A stretch of DNA of 64,000 bases from Streptosporangiaceae bacterium (GTDB lineage: Bacteria; Actinomycetota; Actinomycetes; Streptosporangiales; Streptosporangiaceae). Shown one piece after another: positions 30,779-39,184 of the stretch. How positions within the stretch are numbered: the stretch's first letter is position 1; every line of letters starts with the position of its first letter. Where the stretch lies: contig JAOPYK010000064.1 of the NCBI GenBank assembly GCA_025964695.1, positions 1 through 64,000 of the forward strand. Reading direction: 5' to 3'. The notes under the pieces are model-generated. The model was not told where the DNA came from and ran no database searches. It saw only the letters and a list, made by a program, of their open reading frames with translations. The translations under genes and the position numbers were made by a program.

Positions 30779-31648
30779 TCAGGAAGCCACCGCGAGAGCG
30801 TGGATCAGGTTCTTGGCGGTCTCGGTCGCTCCGGCGGTCGCCTGCTGCGTCCCCATCGCGCCGCCTTTCTCGCTGCCGCCGTAGTGGACGGTGATGAGGA
30901 CGTTGGCCACGCTCGTGCTGAGCCCGGCATCGCCGAACCCCTGTGACCCGAATCCCTTGGAGTCGTCGATGCTGTAGGCCACGTAGGCGGCATCGCCCAC
31001 ACCCGTCACGGACTGGTGAGCGGTGATGTGCTGGGTGGTGGACAGCCCGCCCTTGCCCGCGTCGTCGCTGGCCTGCTCGGCCTCGAAGGTCTGCTTGGCC
31101 ACCGCGGTGGCGGACTGATTGCCCGACGCCGCGATGACGCGGAGTTCGACGGTGAGCTGATGTCCCGAGTCGGTGGAGAACAGGGTCCACGCACACTGGC
31201 TGTGCGTATCGGTGTTGGATGCGGAGTTGAGCTGATTGCGGTCGAAGTGCGGCACCAGCTTCTCCACCTGCTGGTCCGTTACGAGGGAGCAGGCGTCGGG
31301 CACGGCGGAGCGCTCCCCGCCGGTGGAACCCTCCAGCGCGCCGGGCTGCTGCGCGGAGACTCGCCCCGAAGGGCCCGAGGACCGGTCGCCGAGCATGAGC
31401 ACGAACACGGCGGAGACCGCGCACACGGCGACCCCGGCGGCCACACCGGCCAGTACGAGAAACAGCCGCCACTTGGACGGCGCCGCCTGATCCACTCGGT
31501 GGCTGCCGCTGGCTGAGCGGTGAGAACCACTGGCAGTGCGGTACTCACCGCTGGGCGTCCGATAACCACCACTCGCGTTGCGGTACTCACCGCTGGGGGT
31601 TCGGTAACCGCCACTGGGCGTGCGGTGATTGCCACTCACCGATGCCAC
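30779..31648 (-). CDS. Single-span membrane protein with 7-residue cytoplasmic repeats (DUF3558-like)
   Basis: This protein of about 289 residues has no firmly recognised function. Residues about 7-52 are six to seven copies of a 7-residue unit (YRTPSGE/YRNASGG/HRSASGS). A juxtamembrane segment and one hydrophobic span (LFLVLAGVAAGVAVCAVSAVFVLML) follow. The outer part has a Gly/Ser linker, then a domain beginning VPDACSLVTDQQVEKLVP with a second Cys in THSQCAWTLFST. That pattern resembles the DUF3558-type extracytoplasmic domain of actinobacterial lipoproteins. GTG 31639, with AAGAGG 8 nt upstream, is an equally good start. It sits between tsaB and tsaE. N-in, C-out topology is inferred. Confidence 0.7.
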   Translation of the reverse strand: MASVSGNHRTPSGGYRTPSGEYRNASGGYRTPSGEYRTASGSHRSASGSHRVDQAAPSKWRLFLVLAGVAAGVAVCAVSAVFVLMLGDRSSGPSGRVSAQQPGALEGSTGGERSAVPDACSLVTDQQVEKLVPHFDRNQLNSASNTDTHSQCAWTLFSTDSGHQLTVELRVIAASGNQSATAVAKQTFEAEQASDDAGKGGLSTTQHITAHQSVTGVGDAAYVAYSIDDSKGFGSQGFGDAGLSTSVANVLITVHYGGSEKGGAMGTQQATAGATETAKNLIHALAVAS

Positions 31649-31765
31649 CTCTTGTTGATCTAGGTCCTGTAATGCCAGGAAGGTGAGGTTCGTTCCGGAA
31701 AGGGTACGACACGAGATCGTAACTTGACAGGCCGAACAGTAGTGGACCGCTTCAAGTCCATCGGC

Positions 31766-32242
31766 TCAGCGAAATCGTGCCAGACCCTTATCGGCCCATC
31801 GAGCACCGGCAGGGGTCAGTCGTACCGTCCGTTCCTCGGAGTCCGGATTTCCGCGGGAAATCGCGATTTCCAGGCGATCGTCGGTAAGGCCGTCGACAAG
31901 CCCCTCGCCCCATTCCACCACGGTGACCGCGTCCTCGAGATCGGCGTCGAGGTCGAGATCATCCACTTCGGCGAAGCCGCCGAGCCGGTAGGCGTCGACG
32001 TGGACCAGCGGCGGCCCCCCGCACAGCGAGGGATGCACCCGGGCGATCACGAAGGTCGGCGAGGTGATCGGGCCGCGCACCTTCATGCCCTCGCCGAGCC
32101 CCTGGGTCAGCGTCGTCTTGCCCGCCCCGAGATCTCCGGACAGCACCAGGACATCGCCGGGCCGTACGACCTCGGCGAGCCGGTGCCCGAGTTCGCGCAT
32201 CGCCTCTTCGGTAGGGATCACGGTGCAGATGATGTCTCTCAC
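31766..32242 (-). CDS. tsaE: t6A biosynthesis ATPase TsaE
   Basis: TsaE is the P-loop ATPase needed to recycle the TsaB-TsaD complex during t6A synthesis. The 158-residue protein contains the Walker A motif SGDLGAGKTTLTQGLGEG, the switch-like ITSPTFVIARVH region, the Walker B-type VHVDAYRL and VTVVEWGEGL. GTG 32242 overlaps the stop of the upstream hydrolase gene (GTGA), indicating translational coupling. The order alr-hydrolase-tsaE is shared with M. tuberculosis and Streptomyces. Confidence 0.96.
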   Translation of the reverse strand: MRDIICTVIPTEEAMRELGHRLAEVVRPGDVLVLSGDLGAGKTTLTQGLGEGMKVRGPITSPTFVIARVHPSLCGGPPLVHVDAYRLGGFAEVDDLDLDADLEDAVTVVEWGEGLVDGLTDDRLEIAISRGNPDSEERTVRLTPAGARWADKGLARFR

Positions 32243-33360
32243 GCCAGACGCTCCTGGGACGCCGCGTCGGCCCGCCCGATCAGCCTGCGGATCGCCGCCG
32301 TGACGATCCCGGGATACTCGAGCGGCAGCAGGTGCCCGGCCTCGGCGACCTCTATCAGTTCCGTGTCGGGGATGGCCTCGGCGATGGCCCGGCCGTGCGC
32401 GGCCGGGGTGAGCCGGTCCGCCCCGCCGGTCAGCACGACCGTGGGCACCCGTCCGAGCACCTCCAGGGCCTTGACCTTGTCATGTCCCATGAGGGTCGGA
32501 TAGAACTCGGCGATCACGTCGATCGTGGTCCCTCTGATCATCTGCTCCACGAAATCCACCATCGTGGGGCTGACGTGCTTGTCCGCGAAGCCCATCCTGC
32601 GGATCATGATGAACGCCAGGTCGGCGCCGGCCTGACGGGTCCAGTCCACGAACTCCGCCCTGCGGCTGAGGCTCCGGATCACCCCGGGGGCGAGCGGCCG
32701 CACCACCTTGGCCAGCATCAGGGGCAGGCCCAGGGTCATCTCGGACAGATCCCCGGACGAGGTGTTGGCCATGAGGATCCCGATCACGCGTGCTCCGTCG
32801 CCACGGCCATGCGCCGTCACCGCCTGCGGGTCACCGAACAGCTCGGGATGCTTGTCAGCCAGGGCCATGATGGTCATCGCGCCCATGGAGTGGCCGACCA
32901 GAACGACCGGTTCGCCCTGACGCACGGTCGCCCGGAGCACCGCGTGCAGGTCCGAGCCGGTCTGGTCGATGGTGGCATGCGTGGGCTTGCTGCGCCCCGA
33001 CCGGCCATGGCTGCGCTGATCCCAGAAGACCATCCGCAGCCCGGCCTGGTCCCGGCCGAGGTCGCGACGCTGGTAGTGCCAGGAATCCTGGTTCAGGCAG
33101 TAGCCGTGGGTGAACACCACGGTCAGCGGCGCCTTGTCGTCACCGTCGATCTCCACATGGAGGGGCAGCCCGTCGTCGGCGACGACGGTCAGTTCCCTGC
33201 CGCGCAGCGAGCCGAAGGGCTCAGCGGCATCCGGGTCCGGGCGGAGGCGGACCCGGCCCACCGCGATCTTCCGGATACCCACGGCGGCGCCGAGTCCGGC
33301 CGCGCCGAGGCCGGCCGCGGCGCTGGCGATGCCGATCCTCCGCTTGCGCCTACTGTCCAT
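32239..33360 (-). CDS. Alpha/beta-hydrolase
   Basis: This 373-residue serine hydrolase has a basic start (MDSRRKRR) and an N-terminal Gly/Ala-rich hydrophobic segment (IGIASAAAGLGAAGLGAAVGI), which may anchor it to the membrane. The core includes the oxyanion region VVFTHGYCLNQDSW, the nucleophile elbow VGHSMGAM, the acid near VLTGGADRLTPAAHG and the catalytic His in VAEAGHLLPLEYP. The substrate is unknown; likely an ester or lactone. It overlaps alr by 11 bp upstream and tsaE by 4 bp downstream, so the three are one operon. Confidence 0.9.
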   Translation of the reverse strand: MDSRRKRRIGIASAAAGLGAAGLGAAVGIRKIAVGRVRLRPDPDAAEPFGSLRGRELTVVADDGLPLHVEIDGDDKAPLTVVFTHGYCLNQDSWHYQRRDLGRDQAGLRMVFWDQRSHGRSGRSKPTHATIDQTGSDLHAVLRATVRQGEPVVLVGHSMGAMTIMALADKHPELFGDPQAVTAHGRGDGARVIGILMANTSSGDLSEMTLGLPLMLAKVVRPLAPGVIRSLSRRAEFVDWTRQAGADLAFIMIRRMGFADKHVSPTMVDFVEQMIRGTTIDVIAEFYPTLMGHDKVKALEVLGRVPTVVLTGGADRLTPAAHGRAIAEAIPDTELIEVAEAGHLLPLEYPGIVTAAIRRLIGRADAASQERLA

Positions 33361-34504
33361 CCCCAGTCCCCTCGTGCCCGGCGTACGACCGCGGAACCCT
33401 GCTTCCGATCCGGGTCACGATCTCGTACGAGATCGTGCCCAGCGCGTCCGCCCACTCCTGCGCGGTAGGCTCTCCATGATCTCCGGGACCAAACAAGATC
33501 ACTTCATCTCCGGCCTCGACCTGGTCGTCTCCGACATCGACCATGAACTGGTCCATGCACACCCGGCCGGCGATGCGCCGTCGCCGGCCGGCCACGAGCA
33601 CCTCCAGCAGGTTGGATCCGGCCCGGGGCACTCCGTCGCCGTACCCGGCCGGCACCAGCGCGAGCGTCGTCTCGCCCGAGGTGGTGTACGTGTGGCCGTA
33701 CGACACCCCACTGCCCTCCGGGACCCGCTTGGCCAGGGCCAGCCGGGCGGTCAAGGTCATCGCGGGCCGCAGCCCGAAAGTGCCCAGCGCCGGCACCGGG
33801 GTCAGACCGTAGATCGCGATCCCCGGCCGGACGAGGTCGTAGCGCGCCTCGGGCAGGGTCAGGATCGCCGCGGAGTTGGACAGGTGCCGCACCTCCGGTC
33901 GCAGGCCCGCCTTCTCTGCCAACTCGACCGCCTCCGCGAAGACGGACAGTTGCCGCTGAATGGAAGGATGACCGGGCTCGTCGGCGACGGCGAAGTGCGA
34001 GGAGATCCCCACGATCTTCAGCAGGCCCTCTGACTGCGCGGCCAGCGCCGCGTCCACCAGGGCCGGCCAGTCGTCCGGGCCCGCCCCGCCGCGCGACATT
34101 CCGGTGTCCGCCTTGAGGTGGACCCGGCCGGCCCGCCCGGTGGTGAGCGCCGCCGCCGCGATCTCCTCGATCATCCGTACCGAGCCGGCGGTGAGGTCGA
34201 TGTCCGCCGCGATCGCCTGATCGTACGGCTCGCCCGGAGCCGTCACCCCGACGAGCACCGGCACCTCGGCGCCGATCCCCGCATCACGCAGCCCCAGCGC
34301 CTCCGACAGCTTGGCCACCCCGAGTGAGGTGGCTCCTCCGGCCAGTGCGGCCCGCCCCGCGCGCACCATGCCGTGGCCGTAGCCCTCCGCCTTGACCATG
34401 GCCATGACCGCGGTGCCCCCGGCCCGCTCCTTCAGCAGGGCGACGTTGTCGCTGATCGCCTGAAGATCGATTCTGGCCACGACCGGATGCGCCATGGCAT
34501 CCAC
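33350..34504 (-). CDS. alr: Alanine racemase
   Basis: This PLP enzyme converts L- to D-alanine for peptidoglycan. The PLP lysine is in MAMVKAEGYGHG, and the opposing catalytic Tyr is in GSGVSYGHTYTT. GIAIYGLTP and the C-terminal DQFMVDVGDD and ADALGTISYEIVTRI motifs are intact. GTG 34504 (VDAMAHPVVARID) has GAGGAG 9 nt upstream; the ATG at 34495 is the alternative. The longer open frame to 34645 is not conserved. It starts the alr-hydrolase-tsaE operon, shortly downstream of nnr. Confidence 0.95.
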   Translation of the reverse strand: MDAMAHPVVARIDLQAISDNVALLKERAGGTAVMAMVKAEGYGHGMVRAGRAALAGGATSLGVAKLSEALGLRDAGIGAEVPVLVGVTAPGEPYDQAIAADIDLTAGSVRMIEEIAAAALTTGRAGRVHLKADTGMSRGGAGPDDWPALVDAALAAQSEGLLKIVGISSHFAVADEPGHPSIQRQLSVFAEAVELAEKAGLRPEVRHLSNSAAILTLPEARYDLVRPGIAIYGLTPVPALGTFGLRPAMTLTARLALAKRVPEGSGVSYGHTYTTSGETTLALVPAGYGDGVPRAGSNLLEVLVAGRRRRIAGRVCMDQFMVDVGDDQVEAGDEVILFGPGDHGEPTAQEWADALGTISYEIVTRIGSRVPRSYAGHEGTGDGQ

Positions 34505-34654
34505 GCCCGCCGGCTCCTCTGACCAGATCACTGCACTACCACTCCCGAATGTTCCCTCTCGTTGGGACGAACCGGCGGCCGTCCAGGTTCGCCATGTGAC
34601 CACGGACACGTGTGCCGGGGGCCCGCTACGGATACTCCCTGCCACCTCACCGCG

Positions 34655-36127
34655 TCACGTCAACGCGTGGAAGGCTTCCGGGAGCGCGGCCACGACGTCG
34701 TGCGCGCCGATCGGTGCGCCTTCCTCGGAGGCGAGCCGTGCCGCCAGGCCGTGCAGGAAGGCCCCGGCGGTGGCCGCGTCGAGCGCCGCCAGACCACCTG
34801 CCAGCAACGCGCCGATCAGCCCGGAGAGTACGTCACCGGTCCCCGCTGTGGCGAGCCGGGGCGTTCCGGTCGGGTTGACCCGTACCGGCCGGTCCTCTTC
34901 GGCGATCAGCGTGGTCGAGCCCTTCAGCAGCACGGTGGCCGACAGCTCGCCGGCCGCCCGGCGTACGTGTTCCAGCCGCCGGGCCTCGATGTCCTGCCGT
35001 TCCGCGCCGATCAGCCGGGCCAGCTCACCGGCGTGCGGGGTGAGCACGGTCGGCGCGGTGCGCCGCTGTAGCTCGCGGCGGCGAGCTCCGTGGTCGGCGA
35101 GTACGGTGAGCCCGTCGGCGTCGATCAGCACCGGCAGATCGGTGTTCAGCACGGCCGCGATCAACGCCTCGGAGTGCTCGTCGGTGCCCAGTCCCGGCCC
35201 CACGATCCAGGCCTGTACCCGGCCCATGCCCAGCGCTGCCTGCGCGTCTCCGGGTTCGATCACCGTGGTGACGGCCTCCGGCCACCACTGCCGGACCAGA
35301 TCCACGACGTTCTGTACGGAGGCGAAGCGCACCATGCCGGCCCCGCCGCGGATGGCCCCCCCGGTGCTCAGCACCGCCGCCCCCGGATACCGTTCGCTGC
35401 CGGACAGGATTCCCACCACGCCGCGGCGATACTTGTCGGACTCGGGGGACGCTTCGGGCGGACGGACGTCACCGAACTGGGGCGCGACCACGTCGGGATC
35501 CGGCAGTTCGGGGCCGAGGCCGATGTCGATCAGCTCGACGACACCGCTGTGCGCGGCGCCGGGGTCGATCAGCAGGCCGGGCTTATAGGTGCCGAACGTG
35601 ACCGTGACGTCCGCCCAGATGGCCGCCCCCGCGACCTCACCGGTGCTTGCGTCGACCCCGCTCGGCACGTCGCACGCCACCACGATGGCGTCAGAGTCCG
35701 CGGTGCGCGCCGCCAGCCGCGCGTAGGGTTCCCGCAGTCCGCCCTGCCCGCCGATGCCGGTCAGCCCGTCGATCACCAGGTCCGCCGCCTCGATCGCCGC
35801 GTCACCGGCCGCGTCCTCCACGGCGACCCGGCCACCGGCCTTCCGCAGATCGGCCAGGCCTTCCTCGTGGACGGTGGAACCCGCCAGGATCGCCTCGACC
35901 CTGGCCCCCCGCCGGGCCAGCCGGGCTCCGGCGTAGAGGGCGTCCCCACCGTTGTCCCCGCTGCCGACCAGCAGCACCACGGGCGATCCGTACAGCGTGG
36001 GCAGGAGATTGGCGCAGACGGAGGCCAGCCCCGCGGCGGCCCGCCGCATCAGGGTCCCCTCGGGCAGCCGGGCCATCAGCGCCCGCTCAGCGGCTCTGAC
36101 CTTGTCCACCTCATGCGCGTATCTCAT
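34655..36127 (-). CDS. nnr: Bifunctional NAD(P)H-hydrate epimerase / ADP-dependent dehydratase
   Basis: This fused repair enzyme restores NAD(P)H damaged by hydration. The N-terminal epimerase (YjeF_N, about 1-210) contains LVGSGDNGGDALYAGARLA and DGLTGIGGQGGLREPYA. The C-terminal dehydratase (ribokinase-like, about 225-485) contains GSERYPGAAVLSTGGAIRGG, DADGLTVLADH, VLTPHAGELARLIG and the ATP-site ATAGTGDVLSGLIGALLA. The 490-residue length is normal for the fusion. It sits between acpS and alr on the same strand. Confidence 0.95.
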   Translation of the reverse strand: MRYAHEVDKVRAAERALMARLPEGTLMRRAAAGLASVCANLLPTLYGSPVVLLVGSGDNGGDALYAGARLARRGARVEAILAGSTVHEEGLADLRKAGGRVAVEDAAGDAAIEAADLVIDGLTGIGGQGGLREPYARLAARTADSDAIVVACDVPSGVDASTGEVAGAAIWADVTVTFGTYKPGLLIDPGAAHSGVVELIDIGLGPELPDPDVVAPQFGDVRPPEASPESDKYRRGVVGILSGSERYPGAAVLSTGGAIRGGAGMVRFASVQNVVDLVRQWWPEAVTTVIEPGDAQAALGMGRVQAWIVGPGLGTDEHSEALIAAVLNTDLPVLIDADGLTVLADHGARRRELQRRTAPTVLTPHAGELARLIGAERQDIEARRLEHVRRAAGELSATVLLKGSTTLIAEEDRPVRVNPTGTPRLATAGTGDVLSGLIGALLAGGLAALDAATAGAFLHGLAARLASEEGAPIGAHDVVAALPEAFHALT

Positions 36128-36206
36128 GGCCCCCTCCGGTGATCAATTGGCTTCAAGGGTGCCACGAACGCCCCTTTCCAGGCCGGACGAGAAGGCGCCG
36201 GGCATC

Positions 36207-36560
36207 TCACCGCCGCTCGGCGATGACAATGGCGGTGGCGATCCCGCCGTCGTGGCTGAGCGAGATATGCCAGTGATTCACGCCACAGGCCTCGGCGGCC
36301 GTGGCGACGGTGCCCGACACGTGCAGGCTGGGCCGCCCGTCGTCGGCCCGGCGGACCTCGGCATCGGTCCACAGCAGGCCGCGCGGTGCGCCGAGCGCCT
36401 TGGCCAGCGCCTCCTTCGCGGCGAACCGGGCCGCGAGCGAACGAGGTGCAAGATCACGCTCGGCCTCGGTGAAGAGCCGGCCGCGTAGCCCTGGTGTCCG
36501 CTGCACGGACCGCACGAACCGGGCGATGTCGACGACGTCAATGCCCACACCCACGATCAC
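36207..36560 (-). CDS. acpS: Holo-[acyl-carrier-protein] synthase
   Basis: AcpS attaches 4'-phosphopantetheine to acyl carrier proteins. The true start is GTG 36560 ([15 protein letters not shown]), although the frame is open to 36683, where it is not conserved. FTEAERDL and the [17 protein letters not shown] motif with the Mg-binding Glu are present, followed by [17 protein letters not shown]. The 117-residue length is typical. It heads the acpS-nnr stretch. Confidence 0.95.
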   Translation of the reverse strand: MIVGVGIDVVDIARFVRSVQRTPGLRGRLFTEAERDLAPRSLAARFAAKEALAKALGAPRGLLWTDAEVRRADDGRPSLHVSGTVATAAEACGVNHWHISLSHDGGIATAIVIAERR

Positions 36561-36646
36561 ACCCCGATCGTACGAGTTCCTTCCACCGAAGCGGAGCGAG
36601 CACCGCGGCGAACCGCGACGTTTTCCATCTGGCGGCCACCACACAC

Positions 36647-36686
36647 AAAATGTTGCCTGCGGCGCGAACGCCACAGGCAACATTTT
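36647..36686. terminator. Bidirectional Rho-independent terminator
   Basis: A perfect 13-bp stem (36647-36659 and 36674-36686) is flanked by A and T runs. It is one of the few T-tract terminators in the window. It lies between the DUF397 gene and acpS and separates the two units. Confidence 0.85.
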
Positions 36687-36717
36687 TGCTAACCGGAATA
36701 TGTTCCGAATATGTTGA

Positions 36718-36745
36718 CTAGATGGCTTGAAGCCGGACCATCTAG
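36718..36745. terminator. Hairpin just after the DUF397 gene
   Basis: Perfect 8-bp arms at 36718-36725 and 36738-36745 with a smaller inner stem lie 12 bp past the DUF397 stop. Confidence 0.5.
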
Positions 36746-36756
36746 CTTACCCGAGC

Positions 36757-36972
36757 CTAGGCCAAGTCCAGCCGACCCGACTTGACCTCCCCGACGAAGG
36801 CCCGCCATGCGCCTGACCCAAAGGAAAGAACCGGACTTGCTGCCACATCCTTGCTATCCCGTACGCCAATGCGTTCGACGGAAAGCCGAGCGGTCTCGAC
36901 ACATCCGTAGTTGGCGCCGGAGCGTACGCTCTTCCTCCACACAGCACCGGAGCTGGCGTCACTAGATAGCAT
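36757..36972 (-). CDS. DUF397 domain protein
   Basis: This 71-residue protein is a complete DUF397 domain: VWRKSVRSGANYGCVETA, then IGVRDSKD and LSFGSGAWRAFVGEVK. ATG 36972 follows AAGGAG. DUF397 genes in actinomycetes usually follow an XRE/DUF5753 regulator gene, as here, and some pairs act in development or antibiotic control. The two probably act together, although the biochemical role of DUF397 is not settled. The wider neighbourhood is lower in GC. Confidence 0.93.
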   Translation of the reverse strand: MLSSDASSGAVWRKSVRSGANYGCVETARLSVERIGVRDSKDVAASPVLSFGSGAWRAFVGEVKSGRLDLA

Positions 36973-37162
36973 GGTTCATCTCCTTGTGGCTCGCCCATGA
37001 GAGAAAAGGCATGGGCGAGATCGCAGAATCCAATGGGCGACCGCCTCCGCAGCGTACTCCCGGTCGGACGATCAACGCATCTTAAGCCGCAACTGGCGGC
37101 AGGAGTTGCAGTTATAGGACAAAACATGCTGTGATTTCAGCCAGCCATTGGTAACGCGATCG

Positions 37163-38035
37163 TCAACGCCAGACGCTCTTCGCGATCCGGGCGATGCAGT
37201 CTATCGACTCAGTCTGCCCGAGTGCGGCCTCGCGCAGCCAGTCGAACGCCAGTCGGTAACGATAGGTGTCAGATTCTTCCTCGAAGTAAAAGTTACTGAA
37301 TAGTTGCTCAACGTAGATCACATCGTGAAACGTGATGTCGTAAACAGGAGCAAAGCGGAGCAACGTGAACGATCCGGCATCGACCGGATGCGGGCCCTCG
37401 AGCGGCAGGACGTGCAGCGCGACGTTGGGCAGTTCCGCCAGCTCCACCAGCTTGATCAGCTGAGCGTGCATGGTGCGATGATCGCCACGCTCCCGCCGCA
37501 GCACGGACTCGTCCAGCACCACGGTCATCTGGAGTGGCTTCTCACGAGTCAGCACCTCTTGCCGGCGCAGCCGCGCTCCCACCCGCGTCGCCAGCTGGCC
37601 CGGCGGGATCCTGTCCAGCGACTGCATCGCGAGCATGGTCTGCCGGGCGTACTCCTCGGTCTGGAACAGCCCCGGGACGGCCAGCGGCTCCCACTGCCAC
37701 GCGGCCTCCGCCTCGGCCTCCATGCTGACGAACGTCGCGAACTTCTCCGGAAGAGCGTCGGAGTAGGCCTCCCACCAGCCCTTCCGCTCAGCCTCACGAG
37801 CGAGGGCCAGGAGTTCTTCCGCGTAGGTGCCCCCCTCTCCGTACAGCTCGAGCAGCCGGCGGACGTCAACGATCTTGACGCCCGTCTTGGCCGTCTCGAT
37901 GCGGCTGATCTTCGCAGCGGACCAGCCCAGGCTCCGGGCGACCTCGTCGCCGGTGACGTCGGCCCGTTCACGCAGCCGGCGCAGCTCAGCGGCGAGTCTG
38001 CGGCGACGGACGGTCGGACTCACAGGTGGCGGCAC
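37163..38035 (-). CDS. XRE-family regulator with DUF5753 domain
   Basis: This 290-residue protein has an N-terminal helix-turn-helix (LRRLRERADVTGDEVARSLGWSAAKISRIE, about 16-46) and a C-terminal DUF5753 domain (residues about 90-275) with EPLAVPGLFQTEEYAR, TVVLDESVLRRERG and VLPLEGPHPVDAGSFTLLRF. This two-domain layout with a DUF397 partner is widespread in Streptomyces and Streptosporangiales. The start may be GTG 38035 or the GTG four codons later (38023). It is divergent from a cyclase-fold gene across a 333-bp, relatively A/T-rich spacer. Confidence 0.95.
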   Translation of the reverse strand: MPPPVSPTVRRRRLAAELRRLRERADVTGDEVARSLGWSAAKISRIETAKTGVKIVDVRRLLELYGEGGTYAEELLALAREAERKGWWEAYSDALPEKFATFVSMEAEAEAAWQWEPLAVPGLFQTEEYARQTMLAMQSLDRIPPGQLATRVGARLRRQEVLTREKPLQMTVVLDESVLRRERGDHRTMHAQLIKLVELAELPNVALHVLPLEGPHPVDAGSFTLLRFAPVYDITFHDVIYVEQLFSNFYFEEESDTYRYRLAFDWLREAALGQTESIDCIARIAKSVWR

Positions 38036-38368
38036 CGCTGCCCTCCTCCGGACCCAAAGGAGTAAATATTCCCTCCAGCAGTGTGCCCCACGCGTGGCGG
38101 CGACGGCACGGATACATGCATCGAAAGATGTAGATAAATATCCACGTCATGTAGCGGTGCAACTTGCAGTGAAAGACACGAAAGTTCACAATCAGGGAGA
38201 CTGCTCAGCCCCACAAGGATCTGCGGCAGCACGCGCCCGGGACGGCAAGGACGCCGACGGGCCGACCGGTCACGACGCGGTGACCCCGCCTCCCCTCCCC
38301 GCTACCAGGCGGGGCTTGCCTCACGGCAAGGCACCATCGGCCTACCGGCCGAAGAATCGGAGGGTACC
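38036..38368. promoter_or_regulatory. Divergent intergenic region of the XRE and cyclase-fold genes
   Basis: The 333 bp contain no gene. The stretch from about 38100 to 38210 is clearly more A/T-rich than the surrounding DNA and should hold both promoters. Short hairpins lie at about 38295-38335. No specific operator could be defined. Confidence 0.4.
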
Positions 38369-39106
38369 GTGCAGAGCCTCCCCATCCACCGGAGCATTCT
38401 CGCGGTCGACATCGAGAAGTCGACCAGCCCGCTGCGGACCAATCCCGTCAAGGAAGAACTTCGACGCCAGGTCTATCGTCTGCTCGACATGGCGATGACG
38501 AACGCGGGCATCGAGGACAGGCATCTCGACCCGTTCGAGGACCGCGGTGACGGCGTACTGGCACTGATTCATCCGGTCGACGAGATCCCCAAGACCCTGC
38601 TGCTCAACCCGTTCGTCCCCGTGCTCGCCCGGCTGCTGCTCGACTACAACGCCGAGCTGCCGCCCGGCGAGGAGGGCCGCCTCGGACTGCGGCTGCGCGT
38701 CGTCGTCCACGCGGGCGAAGTCCACTACGACGGGCGCGGCTACTTCGGTGAAGAGCTCGATGTGGCATGCCGGCTGCTGGACGCGCCGCGGGTGAAGAAG
38801 TCCCTGCGGGAGACCACCGCGCCTCTGGTGCTGGTCGTCTCCGAGGACATCTACTGGGCGATCGTGCGGCACGACTACGACGGCATCCGAGGGGAGACCT
38901 TCCTGCCCCTGGTCCGTCTGCACGTCTCCGGCCGCCGCAGGCTCGGCTACGTGCACACCCCCCACCAGGCTCCGTACGAGGTCCCGCGGGAGGGCCCGCG
39001 GGAAGTTCGATACGAGCTTCCGCGAGAGCTCCCGCAGATCGCGGCGATCGGCGCTCCTGCGACCACGTTCGCACGACGGCTGGGCGCCGGCCCCTCGGCC
39101 GCCTGA
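38369..39106 (+). CDS. Nucleotidyl-cyclase-fold protein, possibly inactive
   Basis: This 245-residue protein starts at GTG 38369 behind GGAGGG. The first part resembles a class III adenylate/guanylate cyclase domain: ILAVDIEKSTSP provides the first metal Asp and FEDRGDGVLALI the second region with Asp. VVVHAGEVHYDGRGYFGEELDVACRLLDAP matches the later cyclase core. The usual substrate-specifying and transition-state residues cannot be identified with confidence, so it may be a sensor rather than an enzyme. The tail holds PREGPREVRYELPRELP, a short repeat. It is divergent from the XRE/DUF397 genes and may be part of the same regulatory unit. No effector gene is adjacent. Confidence 0.72.
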   Translation: MQSLPIHRSILAVDIEKSTSPLRTNPVKEELRRQVYRLLDMAMTNAGIEDRHLDPFEDRGDGVLALIHPVDEIPKTLLLNPFVPVLARLLLDYNAELPPGEEGRLGLRLRVVVHAGEVHYDGRGYFGEELDVACRLLDAPRVKKSLRETTAPLVLVVSEDIYWAIVRHDYDGIRGETFLPLVRLHVSGRRRLGYVHTPHQAPYEVPREGPREVRYELPRELPQIAAIGAPATTFARRLGAGPSAA

Positions 39107-39153
39107 ACCGGCGCGGTCCGCCGGGCCGGCAGGGCCCGGCCGGCCGGGAGGGG

Positions 39154-39183
39154 GCGGCCGGCCGGGAGGGCGCGGCCGGCCGC
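39154..39183. terminator. GC hairpin next to the glmS stop
   Basis: Perfect 10-bp arms at 39154-39163 and 39174-39183 surround a 10-nt loop. It lies between the convergent cyclase-fold gene and glmS, within a run of GGCCGG-type repeats (39115-39183). Confidence 0.6.
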
Positions 39184-39184
39184 C

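Noticed and set aside
38369-39106. Pycsar-type antiphage cyclase
   Set aside because: The cyclase-fold protein has no adjacent effector (TM or TIR) and uncertain catalytic residues, so a defence assignment is not supported.
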